Shown: piece by piece, positions 1-5,378 of the stretch
Layout: each line of letters starts with the position of its first letter
Position numbering within the stretch: position 1 is the first letter of the stretch
NCBI GenBank assembly: GCA_023128035.1
Contig: JAGMES010000160.1
Coordinates: 1-9,506, forward strand
DNA: 9,506 nt
Direction: 5' to 3'
Source of the DNA: Halanaerobiales bacterium
GTDB taxonomy: Bacteria; Bacillota_F; Halanaerobiia; DY22613
The notes under the pieces: generated by a model
Databases searched by the model: none
What the model saw: only the letters and a program-made list of their open reading frames with translations
Told to the model about the DNA's origin: nothing
Made by a program: the position numbers and the translations under genes

Positions 1-48
1 TTTACTTTACAGTTTGTTGCTCCTTTTCAAAATTTTTTCTACCTCATA

Positions 49-64
49 TGTATGTTCACATACA
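49..64 (-). promoter_or_regulatory. Operator-like palindrome immediately downstream of the -10
   Basis: The minus strand reads TGTATGTGAACATACA, a perfect 6-bp inverted repeat around a 4-base centre. It begins one base after the -10 hexamer, so it would cover the transcription start, a classic position for repressor binding. There is no U-run after it, which argues against a terminator. The cognate regulator is not in the window. Confidence 0.4.
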
Positions 65-65
65 C

Positions 66-94
66 ATTATACCATGTTTTGTGTGCGATTTCCA
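66..94 (-). promoter_or_regulatory. Candidate sigma-A promoter with extended -10, reading off the left edge
   Basis: On the minus strand a perfect TATAAT (66-71) is preceded by TGG (72-74), giving the extended -10 pattern TGnTATAAT. A -35-like TGGAAA (89-94, four of six consensus bases) lies 17 bases upstream. It starts about 35 bases after the stop of the DUF6765 gene and so should serve a gene or RNA beyond the left edge. An AAGGAG sequence at 20-25 could be a ribosome binding site, but no ATG, GTG or TTG follows at usable spacing inside the window, so the product is unknown. I see no convincing terminator for the DUF6765 gene between 95 and 129. Confidence 0.55.
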
Positions 95-129
95 TGGCTT
101 CTTAATTAGTTTTGGATTTTACTCTGTTT

Positions 130-1239
130 TTACCCTACTTCGACCCCACATTCAGGTAAAATTATATGTACCACAATATATTTATGTTCTGCAGCAGCTC
201 TCATAAATTTAACCCAATGAGAATTGTTAAAATTATTTTTTTTCTTATATTCTTCATAATTATGATGCCGATATTTTGGCCATAACAAGATTTTCTTCCA
301 CCACGCAATCTTAGTGTAGCTTACAGCTTCATTATACCATTCCCGTGAATCATAACTAATATTCCGATCAATCTCATCAAAATCCGCAAATTTAAAATAA
401 TTTTCATGAATTTTATCTAACCAATTATTATGCCGTTCATCTTTACTACCATCAAAACTAAGCATCTCCATAAACTGATCTCGATAATACTTAAAATCTT
501 TTTCAGTAGAATTTGAACCATACTGTGGATTCTCTTTTAAATATCTTTGCAAAAACTTATAGATACTCTCTAAGCCAACAATATAACGATCATTCAAATT
601 ATCTACCTTATATACCTTAGAATCTCTGCTATATGACCAAAACATAAAAGGAATATCTGGAAATGTCATTGCTTTTCCATGACCAACCCGAGGTAAAATG
701 AGACTCAATAATTCTTCAAAAGGTAGCCAAATTTTTTCTTTGGTTTTCCGAACCACTGCACGCAAAAGTGTTTCTTCTCCCTCATCAATAAATCGAATAT
801 TATTGTAATTATCATAAAAACCTTTAAAATCCTGATGTGAGTATGTATCTGCATAAGCATGAAGTCCTATTCCTAATCTGTATAAAGCTAAAGGTTCATT
901 GCTTACTTTCTGAAGATCATCTTTTAGTAATTCGACGATTGGAGAATCTGGCCCTGTAACTAAATAATCAGAATCAGTGCCATCTTTTCCACAAGGTAAA
1001 AAATGAAATGGGACCCAAACATCTAAAGAATTACTTACATCAAAATTCATGACAGAGAGCATTGTATGAGAAGTCAAAGTCTGTCTGAAAATTTCTTCAT
1101 TCTCAAACTTCAATGTATGCCCATGGTTTGCATCATCAACATGTTGTGAGGCATAAGCAACAATCTGTGCATATTTACTTTTCATCCCTGCAAGACGACA
1201 TAAAACATAAATTGCAGAATGGTGCATATCTATTTGCAT
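130..1239 (-). CDS. DUF6765 family protein
   Basis: A 369-residue protein whose opening (MQIDMHHSAIYVLCRLAG, then QHVDD, FHFLPCG and GLHAYADTYSHQDF) I recognise as the DUF6765 family, which has no established function. Visible are many conserved-looking His and Asp residues in the first 140 positions: Asp4, His6, His7, His33, Asp35, Asp36, His58, His79, His127, Asp131, His135 and Asp137. The HxxxDxxxHxD arrangement in a predicted helix recalls metal-binding helices of zinc-dependent phospholipase C and S1/P1 nuclease folds, so a metal-dependent hydrolase is a reasonable inference but unproven. There is no signal peptide or membrane segment. The ATG at 1239 is preceded by a near-perfect Shine-Dalgarno. 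It is separated from the GRE operon by a large inverted repeat, so it is probably transcribed separately or by read-through, and I see no functional link between them. Confidence 0.8.
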   Translation of the reverse strand: MQIDMHHSAIYVLCRLAGMKSKYAQIVAYASQHVDDANHGHTLKFENEEIFRQTLTSHTMLSVMNFDVSNSLDVWVPFHFLPCGKDGTDSDYLVTGPDSPIVELLKDDLQKVSNEPLALYRLGIGLHAYADTYSHQDFKGFYDNYNNIRFIDEGEETLLRAVVRKTKEKIWLPFEELLSLILPRVGHGKAMTFPDIPFMFWSYSRDSKVYKVDNLNDRYIVGLESIYKFLQRYLKENPQYGSNSTEKDFKYYRDQFMEMLSFDGSKDERHNNWLDKIHENYFKFADFDEIDRNISYDSREWYNEAVSYTKIAWWKKILLWPKYRHHNYEEYKKKNNFNNSHWVKFMRAAAEHKYIVVHIILPECGVEVG

Positions 1240-1241
1240 GA

Positions 1242-1251
1242 GATCACCTCC
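1242..1251 (-). promoter_or_regulatory. Strong ribosome binding site of the DUF6765 gene
   Basis: The minus strand reads GGAGGTGATC ending two bases before the ATG at 1239, with the GGAGG core seven bases away. This is complementary to most of the anti-Shine-Dalgarno tail of 16S rRNA and fixes the start codon. Confidence 0.85.
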
Positions 1252-1268
1252 GTATCAATTTTCGAGGG

Positions 1269-1472
1269 TTTTTTGTGTAGAAAAGCGTTTGGTGGTATAT
1301 ATAGGGAAAAAAGTTCCTTCAAAAGTCAGCTCTGCATAGCTTTGATATTTAAAAAAAAGTTAGTTTAAATGTAAGTTGTTCCTATTTAAAGAAAGTTTTC
1401 TTATGTCGAGCTGACTTAGGCGTCACTTTTTTCCCTATATATACCACCAAACGAAGGTTTCTGCACAAAAAA
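1269..1472. repeat. 204-bp long inverted repeat, MITE-like
   Basis: Perfect 29-bp arms lie at 1286-1314 and 1425-1453; the left arm starts CGTTTGGTGG and ends GGGAAAAAAGT. The symmetry continues outward at 1269-1283 against 1458-1472 (14 of 15 bases, TTTTTTGTG then AGAAA) and inward at 1323-1332 against 1408-1417 (AAGTCAGCTC). The central part is only loosely symmetrical. It has no coding capacity. Size, terminal symmetry and intergenic location fit a miniature inverted-repeat transposable element, and transcribed RNA would fold into a long hairpin. I could not identify a target-site duplication. It lies between the activase stop and the DUF6765 start, so it could also act on transcript ends or stability. 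Confidence 0.7.
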
Positions 1473-1483
1473 AGAAAGTTGAT

Positions 1484-1508
1484 TTAAGTTTTAAGTTCTT
1501 TAAGTTCT
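1484..1508. repeat. Short tandem repeat of TTAAGTTCT just after the activase stop
   Basis: Two exact copies of TTAAGTTCT (1491-1499 and 1500-1508) follow a truncated copy TTAAGTT (1484-1490). Together with 1509-1515 the last copy can fold into a 6-bp AT hairpin (1501-1506 with 1510-1515) that overlaps the activase stop codon. The hairpin has no GC content and no U-run directly after it, so I do not call it a terminator. Confidence 0.5.
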
Positions 1509-1512
1509 TAAC

Positions 1513-2403
1513 TTATAGTAAAAACTCTAAAGCTTTTCTCTTTAGTTTTTCCTCTTCTTCATAGTCTAAGTGAGATTGAGAAATTTCTGATGGGATCACT
1601 TTTCCTAGTTTTATGCGTTTATTAATCCCACCTGTATTATATGGTAGTAGTCTTAGATCGGCGCATCCACATTTTTTTAAAAAGTTCGCTATCTCTTTTA
1701 AATTCTCTAGATTTGCTGTAATTCCAGGGATAAGTGGCACTCTGGGAATTATTTCAATCCCAGATATGCCATATAAGTTTGAAAAATTATTCAGTATTTG
1801 AGCATTGTCTTTTCCTGTATATTTCTTATGTAGATTTGAATCAAAAAGCTTAATATCATATAAGACCAAATTGACAAAGGGCATGATCTTTTCTTTAAAT
1901 TGTTCTAAATTAAAGTAGCCTGATGTCTCAATGGCAATATGAATCTTATCTTCTTTTAATCTTTGCATGACTTTACTAAGGTAATTCATATATAGCATTG
2001 GTTCCCCACCAGAAAAGGTAACGCCACCGCCTGATGATTCATAAAAAGTTTTATCTCTTTTTATAATATCTATCAAGTTATCAATTGTGTATTTTTCTCC
2101 GATCTTTCTTCGAGCCAGCGAATAACATACTTCTGTACATTTTCCGCATCCAATACATTTTATTTGATCGAAAAATATCCCTGAATAAAAATCAATTACA
2201 CCATTTGGACAAATTTTTTGACATTCCTGACAGCCAATGCAACGGTTAGAATCAAAAGCTATCTCCATTTTAGCGTTATTGGACTCAGGATTATGACACC
2301 ATATACACTCTAATGGACAACCTTTTAAAAAAACGACTGTTCTAATCCCTGGCCCGTCATCTAATGAAGAACGCTTAATATCAAAGATTAATGGCTCGGC
2401 CAT
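1513..2403 (-). CDS. Glycyl radical enzyme activating enzyme (radical SAM, PFL-AE family)
   Basis: A 296-residue radical SAM activase that should abstract hydrogen from the glycine of the GRE encoded upstream, using S-adenosylmethionine and a reduced 4Fe-4S cluster. The signature DGPGIRT (16-22) is followed by the cluster motif Cys29-x3-Cys33-x2-Cys36. Two ferredoxin-type 4Fe-4S motifs are inserted after it: Cys55, 58, 61, 65 and Cys83, 86, 89, 93. This insert is typical of activases for dehydratase/decarboxylase-type GREs and absent from the classic PflA. A Gly-Gly-Glu-Pro SAM-binding motif sits in SGGGVTFSGGEPM. The ATG at 2403 is the first possible start because an in-frame TAA lies two codons upstream. 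The gene overlaps the preceding one by 16 bases and has no recognisable Shine-Dalgarno, which suggests translational coupling and a low dose relative to the GRE. The partner is assigned from operon position. Confidence 0.95.
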   Translation of the reverse strand: MAEPLIFDIKRSSLDDGPGIRTVVFLKGCPLECIWCHNPESNNAKMEIAFDSNRCIGCQECQKICPNGVIDFYSGIFFDQIKCIGCGKCTEVCYSLARRKIGEKYTIDNLIDIIKRDKTFYESSGGGVTFSGGEPMLYMNYLSKVMQRLKEDKIHIAIETSGYFNLEQFKEKIMPFVNLVLYDIKLFDSNLHKKYTGKDNAQILNNFSNLYGISGIEIIPRVPLIPGITANLENLKEIANFLKKCGCADLRLLPYNTGGINKRIKLGKVIPSEISQSHLDYEEEEKLKRKALEFLL

Positions 2404-2885
2404 AGTTTTTTAGCTAGTAACATCAGATGATTTGACATATATCCAAACTTAGTAAGATAATTTATATTTCCCTCAGTCATAATATCCTGATGTAAAATTG
2501 GAGTCAATAAATCATTTGGAGAAAACAAATAATGCCTCAAAGCTTTTGAATCTTTAAATTTGATCGTCAGATTTTTCTCATCAATCTTCTTATGATGAAC
2601 TCTCATCTTCCCATTTTTAAAAATTACCGAAACACATATTTTCTCTCCATCACCAAGAAATAGATATCTTGCATCAAAATTCTTTATATTTTTTCTAAAG
2701 TTTTTACTCAATATGAATGCCCAACTCATTGCATTCAAAAGAATTATTAAAAATTCTTCAGTTAACCCAGAATCAATTGACTCCAATTCATTTGACTCAG
2801 ATTCAATAGCGTCTAATAATTTTTTAAAACTTTTTTCAGCACGTACATCAGCACGTACGTCTAGTAAAATATTTTCATCATGCAT
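2388..2885 (-). CDS. Small protein with SCP2-like (sterol carrier) C-terminal half, between GRE and activase
   Basis: A 165-residue protein I cannot assign by name. From about residue 80 the pattern is strand, GKM turn, strand, KNLTIKFKDSKALRHYLF, a DLLTPILHQDIMTEGNINYL stretch and a final amphipathic helix. This matches the SCP2 fold layout (beta strands, a 'dvtit' strand, a helix, then the G-x-hydrophobic strand and closing helix), known for hydrophobic ligand binding. The assignment rests on pattern recognition only. The N-terminal 70 residues are acidic and helical. There is one cysteine (Cys84), so it is not an Fe-S small subunit like BssB or HpdC. I chose the ATG at 2885 over the ATG at 2903 because AGGGAGG lies eight bases before it; the 2903 start would overlap the GRE stop and has no site. 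An in-frame 12-bp duplication gives VRADVRAE near the N-terminus. The gene overlaps the activase start. Confidence 0.6.
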   Translation of the reverse strand: MHDENILLDVRADVRAEKSFKKLLDAIESESNELESIDSGLTEEFLIILLNAMSWAFILSKNFRKNIKNFDARYLFLGDGEKICVSVIFKNGKMRVHHKKIDEKNLTIKFKDSKALRHYLFSPNDLLTPILHQDIMTEGNINYLTKFGYMSNHLMLLAKKLWPSH

Positions 2886-2893
2886 CAAATAAA

Positions 2894-2900
2894 CCTCCCT
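2894..2900 (-). promoter_or_regulatory. Ribosome binding site deciding the start of the SCP2-like gene
   Basis: The minus strand has AGGGAGG at 2894-2900, whose first base is also the last base of the GRE TGA stop (2900-2902). It is eight bases from the ATG at 2885, so that codon is favoured over the upstream ATG at 2903. Confidence 0.75.
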
Positions 2901-5350
2901 CATCCTTCGATATATGATATAGCTTTGCCAGTTTTTAAATCATATTGGGTTCTTGTAATCAATTCTTCTTTCATCAGTTCATTTAAATCATTGAAATATG
3001 CTGAATATCCTGATACCCGCACCATTAAGTGAGGATATTTTGTCGGGTCTTTTCTAGCTTCCAACAACATAGCGTAAGACATGATATTAAACTGAACCTG
3101 TAGCCCTCCACTTACAAAGTATGCTTCGATAAATGATGCAAACTTTTCAAGATCCTCCTCTGTAGAGATTCTTGTAAATTTTAGATTAAGCGGATATCCT
3201 CCTGGAATATCTAAAGTATTTAAACCGCCTACTGAGTTTAAACAAGCTGTTAATTCAGCCGCTGCTCCTGAAACTGGTGTAATTCCACTAGCAAAAGGCA
3301 CTTTTGCTTTTCTACCGTTGGGTAACGCACCTGAAAGACTTCCCATCCCAGCATGATTTGTCATTGTCCAATATGCAGGACGATATTTTCCATCTCGATA
3401 GTTCTCAGCATTATGATAAGTATCATATAAAAATTCAATCATTCTGTTGGCATTATTCTTAGCAGTCTCATCTTCTGTTCCATATTTCGGAGTCTTATTC
3501 ACTAAATATTGATATAACCTTTCTTGTCCATCAAAATTCTCTTTAAGAGCTTTAATCAATTCGCCAAATGAGCATTGTCCATCATTATATACTACTTTTT
3601 CAATTGCATTCAATGAATCAACCGCATCCGCAAACCCAATATGAGTTGCTCCAGAAGAGTTATAAATGGCTCCACCATAGATCAAATCTTGACCTTTTTC
3701 AAGTGGTCCTTCAAAAATTGCAGAAAGCATTGGAGTCGGTAGATATTTTCGATGCATTAGCCCCATTTTATTATTAAGATTGATTGCATTTTCAATGATA
3801 TAAGTTAATTGAGCGGTATATGCCTTCCAAAATTCTTCAAATGTTTCAAAACCAGATGGATCACCAGTTTCGAAAGTAAGCAATTTGTCACCTGTAAATG
3901 GTCTAGTGCCATTATATAAAGCTAATTCAAGAGGAACCACTATATTTAAAATTATTGAACTTGAAGCATTATAACTTCTACCATTACTTGCTAACTCTAC
4001 ACAGCCAACTACTCCATAATCTCGAGCATCTTCTAAAGAAACTCCCTGATTCATCAAAGTATTAATTGCTTCTATATCATTATAGAATGCAGGTACTGCT
4101 TTGGTGTTTGCAATCACCTCACATACTCGATTCCGATACTCTTCTAAGTTTTCTTTATAATGATATCGGGCGCACATATTTGGATCTCTAGTTTGTAATA
4201 ATTCTGTCGCCCTCAGCATGACATAAGTTAGATCATTAACTGCATCTTTTCCATTTTCATCAATACCACCAAGAGTTACTGCAGGAACATTCCCTGCTCC
4301 ACCAAACAATTCTTCAGATACTTCTGGAACCATAATTACATTGTCAGAAAGTTTCAACCATAAACAACCGACTAGTTCAATCGCTTCTTCAACAGTTAAA
4401 CGATTCTCTTCAATATCTTTCTTATAAAATGGATATAAAATTTGATCTAATCGTCCAGGACTCATCGCCATATTAGAGTTCTCTGCGAGAAGACCAACAC
4501 GTACTATCCAGATAGCATTCAAGGCTTCCCTAAAAGTAGAAGCAGGTTTTGCAGGAACATTTTTGCAAATTTCAGCTAGCTCTTCAAAAAGTTTTTTCTC
4601 ATCTGGATCAGAAGTCTCTGCAGCCAATTGAGTCGCTTTTTTGCTTACGTTTGCTGCATAATCTAAAATACCCTGTAATGAAATTTGTACAGCTTGATAA
4701 AAATGAAGACTTCTTTGCTGTTCATCATTAAGGTCACCTTTGCTTGAAAGTTCTTTTTCCTTTGAGCTAGCTAGGTCAATTAGATAGTTTAAACCTTTAT
4801 TAATGACAACTTTATAATTCGGAATGGTATGAGATATGCACCCCGCCTTCGAAGCGATAAAAAAGATAAATTGATCAAAAAGTTTTGTAGATTCTGGATA
4901 CTCTGCCCTGGTTATCTCTAGGATACTCCGATCTAACCAATATGGATAAATATCAAAGTTCAATTCATCTGCATCCTCTTTTGTCAGCTTTTGCGGATTC
5001 TTTTTTCTATCACTGATACTTTCCAACTCAGGCCAGATCGCTAGAGCAAAAAACTCAGGATATAAAGGTGCTCCAACTGGTTTTGAAGTAGTACTTCCAG
5101 CTATTAAGTTATTGTCATGAAAAACTGGCTCTCTATTAGCAAGATAATATGCTATTGCTTTTGCTCTCTGAATTGTGTAAGGCTCGTCTTTATTAGCCAA
5201 ATCTTTTAAATATTTCGTTAAATATCTGGCCCTCTCAATACAGATATCACTTCCTCTTTCAAAAAGTTCTTCTCTTAATTTCTTTAATATTTTTAAATTA
5301 TCAAAAGTATAATCTTTCAGAGTGATATCTAGTAATGTTACTTTGCTCAT
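2900..5350 (-). CDS. Glycyl radical enzyme, eliminase/decarboxylase branch, substrate unknown
   Basis: An 816-residue PFL-superfamily enzyme. The C-terminal glycyl radical motif RVSGY puts the radical on Gly781. The mid-protein loop GVVGCVELASNGR carries the thiyl Cys450 and Glu452, the Cys-x-Glu pair of dehydratases, choline lyase, isethionate lyase and arylacetate decarboxylases; pyruvate formate-lyase has Cys-Cys instead. His174 in SHTIPNY corresponds to the active-site His of glycerol dehydratase. By my recalled alignment, the dehydratase Asp 14 residues after the Cys (Asp447 in C. butyricum) is Ser464 here, and the following Pro of GCVEP is Leu453, so glycerol or propane-1,2-diol is unlikely. 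Length fits dehydratase-like GREs (about 770-850) rather than 4-hydroxyphenylacetate decarboxylase (about 900). An AAAGGGGG site lies eight bases before the ATG. The gene starts 28 bases after the AOR stop. It may be annotated elsewhere as formate C-acetyltransferase, which the Cys-x-Glu motif contradicts. Confidence 0.94.
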   Translation of the reverse strand: MSKVTLLDITLKDYTFDNLKILKKLREELFERGSDICIERARYLTKYLKDLANKDEPYTIQRAKAIAYYLANREPVFHDNNLIAGSTTSKPVGAPLYPEFFALAIWPELESISDRKKNPQKLTKEDADELNFDIYPYWLDRSILEITRAEYPESTKLFDQFIFFIASKAGCISHTIPNYKVVINKGLNYLIDLASSKEKELSSKGDLNDEQQRSLHFYQAVQISLQGILDYAANVSKKATQLAAETSDPDEKKLFEELAEICKNVPAKPASTFREALNAIWIVRVGLLAENSNMAMSPGRLDQILYPFYKKDIEENRLTVEEAIELVGCLWLKLSDNVIMVPEVSEELFGGAGNVPAVTLGGIDENGKDAVNDLTYVMLRATELLQTRDPNMCARYHYKENLEEYRNRVCEVIANTKAVPAFYNDIEAINTLMNQGVSLEDARDYGVVGCVELASNGRSYNASSSIILNIVVPLELALYNGTRPFTGDKLLTFETGDPSGFETFEEFWKAYTAQLTYIIENAINLNNKMGLMHRKYLPTPMLSAIFEGPLEKGQDLIYGGAIYNSSGATHIGFADAVDSLNAIEKVVYNDGQCSFGELIKALKENFDGQERLYQYLVNKTPKYGTEDETAKNNANRMIEFLYDTYHNAENYRDGKYRPAYWTMTNHAGMGSLSGALPNGRKAKVPFASGITPVSGAAAELTACLNSVGGLNTLDIPGGYPLNLKFTRISTEEDLEKFASFIEAYFVSGGLQVQFNIMSYAMLLEARKDPTKYPHLMVRVSGYSAYFNDLNELMKEELITRTQYDLKTGKAISYIEG

Positions 5351-5378
5351 AATTCAAACCCCCTTTTTAATCATCAGA

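Noticed and set aside
1484..1508. Tandem repeats as the start of a CRISPR array
   Set aside because: Units are 9 bp, directly abutting, without spacers and with no cas genes.
1501..1515. Hairpin at the activase stop as an intrinsic terminator
   Set aside because: The stem is six AT pairs with no following T-run; the next T-rich stretch is over 20 bases away.
2886..2903. Upstream ATG at 2903 for the small gene, overlapping the GRE stop
   Set aside because: It adds only six residues and lacks a ribosome binding site, while AGGGAGG is ideally spaced for the ATG at 2885.
2900..5350. Pyruvate formate-lyase identity for the GRE
   Set aside because: PFL needs the adjacent Cys-Cys pair; here the site is Gly-Cys-Val-Glu, and the activase has the ferredoxin insert absent from PflA.
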